A stretch of 64,000 nucleotides of DNA from F23-B02 sp963613665 (GCA_963613665.1 CAVEAL010000013.1:1-64000), one strand, 5' to 3'. Counted from the stretch's first letter, positions 8,245 through 16,754 are shown. Notes: generated by a model not told the origin, from the letters alone. Numbers and translations: made by a program.

Positions 8245-9181
8245 CACTTGTGCTCTCCTTGAACATGGGACTTGACAGATATCTCTCGCCGGTGTCCGGC
8301 AGGAGCGCAACGATGCATTTACCTGCGTTTTCCGGGCGCTTGGCAAGCTCGACCGCGGCGTGCAGCGCAGCGCCGGAGCTTATTCCCGCAAGAATGCCCT
8401 CGCGCGCGGCGAGCGCCCTTCCGGCTGCATATGCCTCCTCGTCGGAGACCGTGATCACTTCGTCGTAGACGCTTCGGTCGAGCGCCTTGGGGATGAAGTT
8501 TGCACCAATCCCCTGAAGTCCGTGCGGGCCTGCGTGACCCTCGGACAGCAGCGGCGAGGTCCTGGGCTCTACGGCGACTATCCTGACGCTGCCCTTGCGG
8601 CTTTTGAGGTACTGCCCCACGCCGCTTATCGTACCGCCCGTACCGACGCCCGCGACAAAGATATCGACCTTGCCGTCGGTATCCTCCCATATCTCAGGGC
8701 CGGTGGTGACTCTGTGCGCAGCGGGATTTGCCGGATTTTCAAACTGTCCGAGGATCAGCGCTCCGGGGATGGATGCCTTGAGCTCCTCTGCCTTCTCAAC
8801 GGCGCCGGCCATGCCCTTTTTGCCCTCGGTGAGTACAAGCTCTGCTCCGTAGGCCGTCATGAGCAGTCTGCGCTCAACGCTCATGCTGTCGGGCATTACA
8901 ATAATGACGCGGTAACCGCGCGACGCGCCTATCGATGCAAGGCCGATGCCGGTATTGCCGCTGGTGGGCTCGATTATCGTGCCGCCGGAGGCAAGCAGGC
9001 CCTTCGCCTCTGCGTCGTCGAGCATCGCCTTTGCGACGCGGTCCTTGGCTGAGCCTGCGGGATTGAACATCTCAAGCTTGGCAAGAACTCTTGCGCAGAG
9101 CCTGTTTTCGTCCTCGATATTCCTCAGCTCCATGAGCGGCGTGCGCCCCGTGAGCTCCGATACTGACTTGTAAATTTTCAT
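8237..9181 (-). CDS. cysK: Cysteine synthase A
   Basis: 314 aa. PLP-dependent replacement of the acetyl group of O-acetylserine by sulfide to make cysteine. The PLP lysine is in GSAKDR, the substrate loop is EPTSGNTG, and the phosphate-binding glycine loop is GVGTGGTISG. The start at 9181 (MKIYKSV) has an AGAGGG site. It is the first structural gene after a leader peptide and terminator (9211-9350), so its expression is very likely attenuated by cysteine supply. Confidence 0.95.
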   Translation of the reverse strand: MKIYKSVSELTGRTPLMELRNIEDENRLCARVLAKLEMFNPAGSAKDRVAKAMLDDAEAKGLLASGGTIIEPTSGNTGIGLASIGASRGYRVIIVMPDSMSVERRLLMTAYGAELVLTEGKKGMAGAVEKAEELKASIPGALILGQFENPANPAAHRVTTGPEIWEDTDGKVDIFVAGVGTGGTISGVGQYLKSRKGSVRIVAVEPRTSPLLSEGHAGPHGLQGIGANFIPKALDRSVYDEVITVSDEEAYAAGRALAAREGILAGISSGAALHAAVELAKRPENAGKCIVALLPDTGERYLSSPMFKESTSDV

Positions 9182-9210
9182 TTTGCTTCCCTCTGATCTG
9201 AAATTTGGCA

Positions 9211-9238
9211 TAAAAAATGACGATGCTTTATAGCATCG
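9211..9238 (-). terminator. Attenuator terminator ahead of cysK
   Basis: On the minus strand CGATGCT-ATAA-AGCATCG is followed after TCA by six T residues, ending 30 bases before the cysK ATG. It lies downstream of the cysteine-rich leader peptide and before the structural genes, the classic attenuator position. Confidence 0.8.
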
Positions 9239-9266
9239 CCGCTGCAAATATGGCTTTTACACCGTA

Positions 9267-9350
9267 TCAAGGCATACGACGACGCTGACATCGACAAGCG
9301 CAGATGCCACAACAACAGCAATTTACGGTCTTTACATTTGCAATGTACAC
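9267..9350 (-). CDS. Cysteine-rich leader peptide of the cysK-cysE operon
   Basis: A 27-codon reading frame with a GTG start at 9350 and AAAGGAG at a good distance upstream. Codons 11-14 are four consecutive Cys codons; Cys recurs at 17, 19 and 21, so 7 of 27 residues are Cys (core CCCCGICACRC), followed by an Arg run. It sits between a consensus promoter and an intrinsic terminator that precede cysK. Ribosome stalling when charged tRNA-Cys is scarce would prevent termination. This is inferred from the layout known for amino-acid attenuators. GGCATC at codons 15-16 could pair with GATGC of the terminator stem as part of an antiterminator, but this was not computed. Confidence 0.8.
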   Translation of the reverse strand: MYIANVKTVNCCCCGICACRCQRRRMP

Positions 9351-9400
9351 GGTCGCCGCTCCTTTCAATTCCTATTTCCCGTGTGGGGTTTATCGTATGT

Positions 9401-9429
9401 ATAATACGCCATAGAGCGGCATTTGTCAA
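9401..9429 (-). promoter_or_regulatory. cysK operon promoter
   Basis: Minus strand TTGACA (9424-9429), 17-bp spacer, TATTAT (9401-9406). A near-perfect sigma-A promoter about 50 bases ahead of the leader peptide start. Confidence 0.85.
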
Positions 9430-9464
9430 CAGCACTTGCAAAAAATCTGTCAAGGGTGTATAAA

Positions 9465-9501
9465 CTTCTTAACACAGTCTTAATACGGGCTATGCTATAA
9501 T
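9465..9501 (+). promoter_or_regulatory. Promoter and phased direct repeats ahead of the histidine kinase gene
   Basis: TATAAT at 9496-9501 without a good -35, preceded by CTTAACA and CTTAATA spaced 11 bp. Eleven-bp phased direct repeats are typical sites of OmpR/PhoB-type regulators, so autoregulation by the regulator encoded at 10599-11306 is plausible. Confidence 0.5.
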
Positions 9502-9522
9502 TAACCCATGACAGGTGATCGT

Positions 9523-10602
9523 ATGAAAAAGCTAAATATTCAGAGCGGCGGCTGGCGGACAGTCCGAAACTGGGTCGTTCTCATTCTCGTGTTCGTGGTG
9601 GCATGGGTCGTGTGCTCATCGCTCGGCCGCGTCGGGACGACGGACACCTTCGTTCCGATGATATTCATCCTTGCCGTGCTTATCGTGTCCATCGTGACAG
9701 ACGGATATTTTTACGGCATCCTCGCCTCGGTCGTGAGCGTTATCGGCGTTAACTACGCCTTTACGTTTCCGTATATGAAGCTCAATTTCTCCATCTACGG
9801 CTACCCGATAACGTTTCTGACGATGCTGACAGTCTCGATCGTCATATCGACGCTCACGACGCGCTCGAGAGAGCGTGAAAAGCTGCGGCACGAGGCTGCG
9901 CAGTCAAAGCTGCGCGCGGATCTGCTGCGTGCCATATCGCACGATCTGCGCACCCCGCTGACATCGATAATCGGTTCTATCGACACGGTCATAAACGAGG
10001 ACGAGCACATCACTCACGATGAGCGCATAGTTCTCCTTGAGGACGCCAAGCAGGACGCCGAATGGCTCGTAAGAATGGTTGAAAACCTGCTGTCGATAAC
10101 TCGCATGAGCGGCACGGAGCAGGCGAAGATAGAAAAAAGTCCCGAGCTCGTCGAGGAGATACTCGGCGAATGCATAGCCAATTTCAAAAAGCGCTATCCC
10201 GATGTAAATCTCAAGGTAAGCATTCCCGACGAGCCGCTCATGGTAGGCGTCGATGCGATGCTCATCCAGCAGGTCATAACGAACCTTCTGGACAACGCGG
10301 CAAAGCATGCCGAGGGCATGACAGAGCTGCGGCTTGATGTCATGCGCTGCGGCAGCAATGCTGTCTTCTCGGTATCCGATAACGGTGCGGGGCTCGACCC
10401 TGAGATAATCCCCGTCATTTTCCGCGGTCAGATAGACCCTGAGCACGGGAAAACATACGACAGCAACAGGTTTCGCGGCATAGGCCTTGCCGCATGCTAT
10501 GCGATAGTTACGGCTCACGGAGGAACGATCAGCGCGGCAAACCGCCCCGAGGGCGGCGCCGTTTTCAGTTTTACATTACCAATGGAGGAAGATACGGAAT
10601 GA
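9523..10602 (+). CDS. KdpD-like sensor histidine kinase lacking the N-terminal Kdp domains
   Basis: 359 aa. Three or four membrane segments (residues about 15-110) match the DUF4118 region of KdpD. They are followed by a HisKA domain with AISHDLRTPLTS (phospho-His about residue 139) and a HATPase domain with NLLDNAAKHA and SDNGAGLD. Full KdpD proteins carry large N-terminal cytoplasmic domains that are absent here. The ATG at 9523 is preferred because AGGTGA precedes it; the ATG at 9508 would fall about at the transcription start. No kdpFABC genes are nearby, so the regulated genes are unknown. Confidence 0.85.
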   Translation: MKKLNIQSGGWRTVRNWVVLILVFVVAWVVCSSLGRVGTTDTFVPMIFILAVLIVSIVTDGYFYGILASVVSVIGVNYAFTFPYMKLNFSIYGYPITFLTMLTVSIVISTLTTRSREREKLRHEAAQSKLRADLLRAISHDLRTPLTSIIGSIDTVINEDEHITHDERIVLLEDAKQDAEWLVRMVENLLSITRMSGTEQAKIEKSPELVEEILGECIANFKKRYPDVNLKVSIPDEPLMVGVDAMLIQQVITNLLDNAAKHAEGMTELRLDVMRCGSNAVFSVSDNGAGLDPEIIPVIFRGQIDPEHGKTYDSNRFRGIGLAACYAIVTAHGGTISAANRPEGGAVFSFTLPMEEDTE

Positions 10603-11306
10603 ACATTCGTGACAAGATACTCATTGTTGAAGACGAGCGCAGCATATCGAACTTTCTGCGCACCATACTCACCTCGAACGATTACGACGTTATCGTCGCC
10701 CGCTCCGGTGCCGAGGCCTATTCCATGATCACCTCGCACTGCCCCGACCTCATCGTCCTCGATCTCGGGCTTCCCGATATTGACGGACTTCAGATCATAA
10801 AGAGCGTGCGTGAGTGGACGCTTCTGCCCATCGTCGTCGTTTCGGCGCGCGCACACGAGCGCGACAAGGTCGAGGCGCTCGATCTCGGCGCGGACGACTA
10901 TATAACAAAGCCTTTCGGCGCAGGCGAGCTTCTGGCGCGCATACGCACCGCCATACGCCATACGCGCACTGGCCTTGCAAACGAGACCATTGCGACGACC
11001 GGCAAGTTCAAGGCAGGCGAGCTGGAGATCGACTACGATAAGCATCAGGTGCTCGTAAACGGTCAGAATGTCGGCCTTACGCAGAACGAATACAAGATCG
11101 TTGCACTGCTCGGCAAGTGCGCCGGTAAGGTGCTTACCTACGACTATATAATCAAGGAGCTGTGGGGTCCCGGCACACGCGGCAACAACCAGTCGCTGCG
11201 CGTACATATGGCCAACATCCGCCGTAAGATCGAAAAGAGCCCCGCAGAGCCGCAGTACATTTTCACCGAGATCGGCGTGGGCTACAGGATGATCGAGGGC
11301 GACTGA
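10599..11306 (+). CDS. KdpE-like OmpR-family response regulator
   Basis: 235 aa. A receiver domain with the acidic pair in IVEDE, phospho-acceptor Asp in VLDLGLPD, and the conserved Lys in ITKPFGAGEL is followed by a winged-helix DNA-binding domain ending GVGYRM. The start overlaps the kinase stop (ATGA) with GGAGGAAG upstream, so this is its cognate regulator. The phased repeats at 9465-9490 are a likely target. Confidence 0.9.
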   Translation: MNIRDKILIVEDERSISNFLRTILTSNDYDVIVARSGAEAYSMITSHCPDLIVLDLGLPDIDGLQIIKSVREWTLLPIVVVSARAHERDKVEALDLGADDYITKPFGAGELLARIRTAIRHTRTGLANETIATTGKFKAGELEIDYDKHQVLVNGQNVGLTQNEYKIVALLGKCAGKVLTYDYIIKELWGPGTRGNNQSLRVHMANIRRKIEKSPAEPQYIFTEIGVGYRMIEGD

Positions 11307-11320
11307 ATATTTACCCTGAG

Positions 11321-11352
11321 TTTACTAAATTGCATAATAATTGCGGTATAAT
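11321..11352 (+). promoter_or_regulatory. Probable promoter of the YitT-family gene
   Basis: TATAAT at 11347-11352. The -35 is weak; TTTACT at 11321-11326 would give a 20-bp spacer. A PhoB-like site is possible but not clear. Confidence 0.4.
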
Positions 11353-11391
11353 ATACTTATATCGCAATTTTTATATCAGGAAGGTGAAACA

Positions 11392-12264
11392 ATGAAGCGC
11401 TTTTTCAAAGAGCATCTCTTTCCCATTATCATGATAATCATCGGCGCTGGCTGTGCCGCGTTTTCGATCGAGTGCTTTCTTATCCCGAACACCATACTCG
11501 ACGGCGGCGTGACGGGCGTGAGCATGATGATAAACTATCTGTCCGACATCAGTCTGAGCATACTGGTCATCATCATAAACATCCCGTTTTTCTTCGTCGG
11601 CTACAAGGCGCTGGGCAAGCGCTTTCTTTTGCGCGCAGTCATAGCGATGGCCGCGTTTTCCGGCTTTCTTGAGCTGTGCAAGCTCATCCCCTCCGTCACG
11701 AGCTCCGAGCTTCTTGCCGTTGTATTCGGCGGAGTTCTGCTGGGCATCGGCGTCGGTACGGTGCTGCGTCACGGCGGCTGCCTCGACGGTACGGAGATCG
11801 CGGCGATGCTGCTGTCGAAAAACGTCAGCGCCTCGACCGGTCAGATCATTTTCATGATAAACATCTTCATCTACATAACCGCCGGTGTGCTCTTCGGCTG
11901 GGACAGGGCAATGCTCTCGCTGCTGACCTACTTCATAACCTTCAAGATCATTGACATCGTGCAGGAGGGCATGGAGCAGGCCAAGGCCGCAATGATAATA
12001 ACAGACCACGCAGATGTGATTGCCGACAGCATTTATCAGCAGCTCGGCCGCACCTGCACGTTCATATCCGCCGAGGGTCTCGTCTCCGGCAGCACGAAAA
12101 CCGTTCTGTACTGCGTGATCACCCGTGTTGAGGTAAACCAGCTCAAGCGCATAATAAGCGAGGCCGACGTGAGCGCCTTCGTCACCATATCGGAGGTGTC
12201 CGAGATCATAGGAAACCACATCAAAAACAGCGGCGCTATTGACGGAAAGGCGCAGAAACAGTAA
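11392..12264 (+). CDS. YitT family membrane protein with DUF2179 domain
   Basis: 290 aa. Five or six membrane segments in residues 1-200 include the family motif GGVTGVSMMI, and a C-terminal soluble DUF2179 domain spans about 215-280 (VLYCVITRVEVNQLKRII). The biochemical role of the family is not settled. The ATG at 11392 follows AAGGTGA. It is 85 bases after the response-regulator gene and has its own -10, so it may be a target of that system. Confidence 0.85.
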   Translation: MKRFFKEHLFPIIMIIIGAGCAAFSIECFLIPNTILDGGVTGVSMMINYLSDISLSILVIIINIPFFFVGYKALGKRFLLRAVIAMAAFSGFLELCKLIPSVTSSELLAVVFGGVLLGIGVGTVLRHGGCLDGTEIAAMLLSKNVSASTGQIIFMINIFIYITAGVLFGWDRAMLSLLTYFITFKIIDIVQEGMEQAKAAMIITDHADVIADSIYQQLGRTCTFISAEGLVSGSTKTVLYCVITRVEVNQLKRIISEADVSAFVTISEVSEIIGNHIKNSGAIDGKAQKQ

Positions 12265-12298
12265 AATAAGAGCAGTATTGTTTTCGGAGGACAAGTCA

Positions 12299-12784
12299 AT
12301 GGATAAGCGCACAAGCAAGGAAAATTACTATCTCGACATAGCCGACGCCGTTTTGCAGCGCTCGACCTGTCTCAGACGCATGTACGGCGCGATAATCGTG
12401 CGCAACGACGAGATCATTTCCACCGGCTATAACGGCGCTCCGCGCGGCAGGATAAACTGCACCGACGCCGGCCGCTGCGCGAGGGTCGAGATGAAGATAC
12501 CCTCCGGTGAGCGCTACGAGCTGTGCCGCAGCGTCCACGCCGAGGCAAATGCGATAATCTCCGCGTCCCGCCGCGATATGCTCGGCGCAACGCTGTATCT
12601 CGTCGGCCGCGACGCGCAGACGCATGAGCTGCTGACAAACGCAACGAGCTGCTCGATGTGCCGCCGCCAGGTCATAAACGCCGGCATCGCGCGCGTCATC
12701 ATCCGCACCGGTGCGGACACCTTCAACATCGTCGATGTCGAAGACTGGGTCAGGAACGACGATTCTTTACCGGCGCTTTTTTAG
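12299..12784 (+). CDS. dCMP/cytidine-deaminase-family protein (ComEB-like)
   Basis: 161 aa. The zinc site is visible as HAEANAI (His ligand and catalytic Glu) and SCSMC (two Cys ligands). The N-terminal half YGAIIVRNDEIISTGYNGAPRG matches deoxycytidylate deaminases. It probably converts dCMP to dUMP. The ATG at 12299 follows TCGGAGGA. The last codons run into a GAGGCGCATT repeat end (12783-12793). It is grouped with HAD and ATPase-CYTH genes. Confidence 0.85.
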   Translation: MDKRTSKENYYLDIADAVLQRSTCLRRMYGAIIVRNDEIISTGYNGAPRGRINCTDAGRCARVEMKIPSGERYELCRSVHAEANAIISASRRDMLGATLYLVGRDAQTHELLTNATSCSMCRRQVINAGIARVIIRTGADTFNIVDVEDWVRNDDSLPALF

Positions 12785-12793
12785 AGGCGCATT
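12783..12793 (+). repeat. Solo GAGGCGCATT repeat end
   Basis: AGAGGCGCATT follows a T-run at the stop codon of the deaminase gene. It matches the ends of the fold-back element at 38678-38977 and probably remains from a lost or decayed copy. Confidence 0.45.
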
Positions 12794-12811
12794 GAGGTAC
12801 CTCCAAAAGCC

Positions 12812-12840
12812 TTGCGGGGGATGGAAAGATGGGGTATAAT
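12812..12840 (+). promoter_or_regulatory. Probable promoter of the HAD hydrolase gene
   Basis: TTGCGG (12812-12817), 17-bp spacer, TATAAT (12835-12840), 32 bases before the ATG. Confidence 0.6.
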
Positions 12841-12871
12841 GTAAGCAGAATCTGTTTCTTGGAGGAAGCAC

Positions 12872-13534
12872 ATGAGATACCCCTGCCTGGTGCTCGACCA
12901 CGACGACACGGTCGTTGACAGCACCGCAACGGTTCACTATCCCTGCTTTGTCGAATACTGCGGCATATATCACCCCGAAGTTCACTACACGCTCGAGGAG
13001 TACATAAGATATAATTTTGAGCCCGGCATCGTAGCGCTGTTCGGCGACATGATAGGTATGAGCCGCGAGGAGATGGAGCGCGAGCAGTGCTATTGGAACG
13101 CCTACGTCAAGCGGCATGTTCCACGTGCCTACGGCGGTATGCGTGAGCTGCTGCTGCGGCACAGAGAGCAGGGCGGCGCGCTGTGCGTAGTGTCGCACTC
13201 GTACACGGAAAACATCCTGCGCGACTACCGTGAGAACGGCCTGCCCGAGCCGGACCTGGTGTTCGGCTGGGAAAGCCCCTCGCAGGAACGCAAGCCCAAT
13301 CCCTACCCGCTCGAGCAGATAATGAAGCGCCTCGGCTTTGCGCCGGAGGAGCTGCTCGTGCTGGACGATCTGAAGCCCGGCTATGACATGGCGAAAAGCT
13401 GCGGCGTGAGCTTTGCCGCCGCCGGCTGGGGCTACGATATTCCTGAGATTGAAAGCTTCATGCGGGCAAACTGCGATGAGTATTTCAAAACGGTCGCCGA
13501 GCTGTCCGGTTTCCTGTTTGACGAGGAGAGATGA
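12872..13534 (+). CDS. HAD-family hydrolase
   Basis: 220 aa. HAD motif I is LDHDDTVVD, motif II the Ser in VVSHS, motif III the Lys in RKPNPYP and motif IV LDDLKPG. An alpha-helical cap follows motif I. It is probably a small-molecule phosphatase; the substrate cannot be read from the sequence. GGAGG precedes the ATG. It is four bases ahead of the ATPase-CYTH gene, so both are one transcript. Confidence 0.88.
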   Translation: MRYPCLVLDHDDTVVDSTATVHYPCFVEYCGIYHPEVHYTLEEYIRYNFEPGIVALFGDMIGMSREEMEREQCYWNAYVKRHVPRAYGGMRELLLRHREQGGALCVVSHSYTENILRDYRENGLPEPDLVFGWESPSQERKPNPYPLEQIMKRLGFAPEELLVLDDLKPGYDMAKSCGVSFAAAGWGYDIPEIESFMRANCDEYFKTVAELSGFLFDEER

Positions 13535-13538
13535 AAGC

Positions 13539-14645
13539 ATGAGTAAAAAAATTTACCGTGTCGTGCTCACGGGAGGCCCCGCCTCCGGCAAGACGACACT
13601 GATAAGCCGAATCCTCAAGGAGTTCAAGCAGGACGACGGCTGGCGCGTTATCACCATCCCCGAGACTGCGACGGAGCTCATCTCGGGCTTCGGCATAAAC
13701 CCCTTCGGCGTTTGCATGTCCATGCTCAAGTTCCAGGACTTTGTCATCGCCGACCAGATACACAAGGAAAAGCTCGCGCTCGCGGCGGCGGAGGTCGTTC
13801 CGGAGGATAAGGTGCTGATCGTGTATGACCGCGCTCTTCTGGACGACAAGGCGTATATCTCCGACGAGGAGTTTGCCGAAACGCTGATGCGCGTCGGCGG
13901 CAAGACCGAGAGCGAGGTGCTCGCGGGCTACGACGCGGTCATTTACCTCGTCACCTGCGCAAAGGGCGCGGAGTTTGCGTATAACCTCGGCAACACCGCC
14001 CGCAGCGAGTCGATAGAATACGCCCGCGAGATCGACGACCGCACCCTGCGCGCGTGGAGCTCCTACCCCGACCTGCGCATCATCGATAACTCCGTAGATT
14101 TCAAGGACAAGCTCGACCGTGCGATACGGGAGATATACCGCGCCATCGGCGAACCCGTACCGATGCGCAAAAAGCGCAAGTACCTCGTCTCCATGCCGGA
14201 TATCGAGCTGCTGAAAACACGCTACCGCGCCGCAGGCATCGATATGGTGCAGACCTACCTTGCCGTGACCAATCCCAGCATCGAGCGCCGCATAAGGCGG
14301 CAGAAGGGCAGCGGTGAGGAGCTGTATTTCTACACCGAAAAGCACTCCCGCCCCGACGGCACAAGGTGGGTCACGGAAAAGCGCATCACCGAAAAGGAGT
14401 ACGGCCGCTATATGCTCGAGGCCGACTCCGCACTGCAAAGCGTAAGCAAAACGAAGTACCGCTTCGTGTACGACAGCAGCCGTGTTGAGATAGACGTCTA
14501 CCCCTTCTCGTCCGGGCGCGCCGTCATGTTCCTGTACTCGGAAAAGCCCGAGCACGGCACGCCGCCGGAGATCAGCATCATCAGTGAGGTCACCGGCCGG
14601 CCGGAGTATAAAAACAAACAGCTTGCAAAAACGCAGACGCTGTGA
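13539..14645 (+). CDS. P-loop ATPase/kinase fused to a CYTH domain
   Basis: 368 aa. Residues 1-180 form an AAA_28-like P-loop domain (TGGPASGKTTL) with a nucleotide-kinase look. Residues about 210-360 form a CYTH/triphosphate-tunnel domain: alternating acidic and basic strands such as RRIRRQKGSGEE, TEKRITEKEY and VEIDVYPF. CYTH proteins bind triphosphates or cyclise ATP. This fusion is known in Firmicutes but its reaction is not established. It is coupled to the HAD gene upstream and ends at a strong terminator. Confidence 0.8.
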   Translation: MSKKIYRVVLTGGPASGKTTLISRILKEFKQDDGWRVITIPETATELISGFGINPFGVCMSMLKFQDFVIADQIHKEKLALAAAEVVPEDKVLIVYDRALLDDKAYISDEEFAETLMRVGGKTESEVLAGYDAVIYLVTCAKGAEFAYNLGNTARSESIEYAREIDDRTLRAWSSYPDLRIIDNSVDFKDKLDRAIREIYRAIGEPVPMRKKRKYLVSMPDIELLKTRYRAAGIDMVQTYLAVTNPSIERRIRRQKGSGEELYFYTEKHSRPDGTRWVTEKRITEKEYGRYMLEADSALQSVSKTKYRFVYDSSRVEIDVYPFSSGRAVMFLYSEKPEHGTPPEISIISEVTGRPEYKNKQLAKTQTL

Positions 14646-14653
14646 AAGCAAAA

Positions 14654-14687
14654 AAGCACCCGACGGTCATAGAACTGTCGGGTGCTT
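14654..14687. terminator. Terminator after the ATPase-CYTH gene
   Basis: AAGCACCCGAC and GTCGGGTGCTT form an 11-bp stem. The A-run on the left makes it usable for the minus-strand small gene at 14707-14823 as well. Confidence 0.85.
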
Positions 14688-14706
14688 AAATTATCAACTT
14701 ATCGGA

Positions 14707-14823
14707 TCAAAGGCCGTTCTCGCCGAAGAACTCCATGAGGTCTTTGATCACGTCCTTGGCATCCTGGCTGCTGCCGCCCCAAACGAGGATCTTGCCGATC
14801 TTTTCAAAAATAAACTCTAACAT
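14707..14823 (-). CDS. 38-residue amphipathic small protein
   Basis: Begins MLEFIFEKIGKILVWGG and ends MEFFGENGL. AAGGAG lies nine bases upstream of the ATG and a terminator lies just past the stop, so it looks like a genuine small gene. It has alternating hydrophobic and charged residues, no signal peptide and no recognised family. A minus-strand TATAAT-like box is visible near 14929-14934. Confidence 0.55.
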   Translation of the reverse strand: MLEFIFEKIGKILVWGGSSQDAKDVIKDLMEFFGENGL

Positions 14824-14997
14824 TGTGTTTTGCTCCTTCCTGAAAGCGTTCCTTTTCTTCCTGTGGCCGATACATGTTTGGAAATAGTCATGTATTCTTG
14901 TATCGCGGCTCGGCCTCTTGCCGCCTCAATTATAAAAGACGGAAGTTTTTCGCCGATATTCCACAATTTTCGGTTATTTACACTTTGTTTATTTTTT

Positions 14998-15194
14998 AAT
15001 GGCGCACGGGGGGGCACCTGCGAGCACGGTGATTGCCGGTGCCCGGTATCGAAGCAGCGGAGGAAATTACGGCGTTTCGCCCTTTTTTGAGACGCATTGA
15101 AACAGCCGCGTCTTGCTTGACCTTCATGCGGATTGCCCGCCGCGGCGAGCGGCAAGCAAGCCTGTTCCCTGCGGGGCGCAGCGTTAACTTGCCG
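14998..15194. repeat. Degenerate fold-back repeat, second family
   Basis: Noncoding. It shares GCCCGGTATCG (15041-15051), GCGTTTCGCCC (about 15072-15082) and GAGACGCATTGAAA (15089-15102) in the same order as the element at 38678-38977, but has diverged elsewhere. It lies immediately downstream of the minus-strand lipoprotein gene. Confidence 0.55.
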
Positions 15195-16754
15195 CTAAAC
15201 GGCGTCGGATTTATAGACAAAGACGACGGTGGAGGTCATTTTATCGCTGCGTTGGGTGAAGATATCGTAGCTGCTGCCGAAGTCGAGCCATGCCTGCATA
15301 CGCTCGGTGAGCGCCTGCTGCTGTGCCTGGGTGAGCGTTTCAATGCTTACGCTGTTTTCGAGCTTCTGCGTGAAGGCGATTATCTTGTTTATGCTCTCGC
15401 CGCCGAGCATGCCGGTCATGCGCTCGAGCATTTCCTGACTTGCGTGCATGACGTTCACGAGGCTTTGCAGCTCGCTTATTATCGCCGGCAGATTATCCAG
15501 CGACTGCTGCACCTCCGGCGAGGACAGATCCTGATTGAGGCTCTCGAAGGTCGGTGCCATTTCCAGATAGTCGCGCGTGAACTGCGCGAGCGCGCCGATG
15601 TTGGTATTGAGCTTGCCGATGAGCTCAAGCAGCTCGGACAGGTGCGTAAACTGCGAAAGCGTTTGCAGGCGGCTGGTGTCGATACGCTGCATGTCCGCCA
15701 GAAGCTGCTCAAGCTTTGCAAGGTTGCCCTCGGTGACATATTTGTTCAGGACGTCGATGAGCGCCTTGTTTTCCTTGTAGAGCTTCGCTGCGCGCCCGAC
15801 GGAGTTTATGAGCTGCTCTATCTGCTGCGCATCACCGTAGAGCATCTGCACCATATCGGCAAGGTCGAGCGAGCTGAACGCTCCCATAAGTCCCTGAATA
15901 TCGCTGAGCATGGTCTTTACGCTCTCCGTTCCGACCTTGATATCGTCAGGGCCGAGCGAGGATATCGAGGAAAACGGCACGGCAATGAACATCATGTTGC
16001 CGAGGGCAAAGTCGCTGGTCTTGGCGGTGACGGTGTACTCGCTGCCGCCGAGCGAAGTTCCGAAGTTAAGACCGAGCTTGTCGATGCCGAGGCTGTCGTT
16101 CATTCCGGGCACTCCGGCAAAGAACACGAGCTGCCGTGAGCCGTCGCCGAGCACGACGCCGTTCGGGGCAGTGACCTCGCTGAAATTCTCGTCCGGCAGG
16201 ATCATGCCGCAGATAAACAGCATGGGGCAGGATATCTCATATTCGCCGACGGCCTTTTTGAGCATGTTCTCGGCCTTTATGGTTATCGTAACGTCGCCGC
16301 TTTTTCCGGCAAGGGACGCACCCTTTACGGCCTTGCCGTCGAGTGTATAATCAACGGATATCTTCATGGGCGGCTCTTTGTCGCTGCTGCCGGAATAGTA
16401 AAGATCGGTCGAGTCCATGTCCCAGTAGAGCCTGTCGCTGTCGCGCACGGGCTCAAGGTAGGTCTTTACGTCTTTAATATCGTCAAGATCGCTCCTGTCC
16501 TCGACGCGCACCTGCGGCATATCCGTGTGAAGCCTGTCGGTGACGCTGAGCTTCTGCACCTCGCCGTCGGGGGATATGTTTATATAAACGGTCTCCTCCT
16601 TGCTCACGGCGTTGTCGGTGAGCTCGTACTCGGGGTGCTTTGTAGGCTCCGGGGTGCTCTCCGTCCCGCCGCTGTCCTTGTTTCCGCAGCCGGACAGCAG
16701 TGCAAGGAGCATGCTCAGGGCCAGCAGCAGGGCTATGTATCGTTTAGTTTTCAT
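15195..16754 (-). CDS. Lipoprotein partner of the MMPL exporter
   Basis: 519 aa. Lipoprotein signal with lipobox LLSGC, then a Thr/Pro/Glu linker. Residues about 60-270 are a beta-rich extracellular region, and about 270-470 are predicted helices with heptad-like Leu spacing, resembling the periplasmic or extracellular helical domains found with YhgE/MMPL-type exporters. Its ATG overlaps the MMPL stop by 11 bases, so it is translated with the exporter and probably acts as an accessory subunit. The exact family is uncertain. Confidence 0.7.
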   Translation of the reverse strand: MKTKRYIALLLALSMLLALLSGCGNKDSGGTESTPEPTKHPEYELTDNAVSKEETVYINISPDGEVQKLSVTDRLHTDMPQVRVEDRSDLDDIKDVKTYLEPVRDSDRLYWDMDSTDLYYSGSSDKEPPMKISVDYTLDGKAVKGASLAGKSGDVTITIKAENMLKKAVGEYEISCPMLFICGMILPDENFSEVTAPNGVVLGDGSRQLVFFAGVPGMNDSLGIDKLGLNFGTSLGGSEYTVTAKTSDFALGNMMFIAVPFSSISSLGPDDIKVGTESVKTMLSDIQGLMGAFSSLDLADMVQMLYGDAQQIEQLINSVGRAAKLYKENKALIDVLNKYVTEGNLAKLEQLLADMQRIDTSRLQTLSQFTHLSELLELIGKLNTNIGALAQFTRDYLEMAPTFESLNQDLSSPEVQQSLDNLPAIISELQSLVNVMHASQEMLERMTGMLGGESINKIIAFTQKLENSVSIETLTQAQQQALTERMQAWLDFGSSYDIFTQRSDKMTSTVVFVYKSDAV

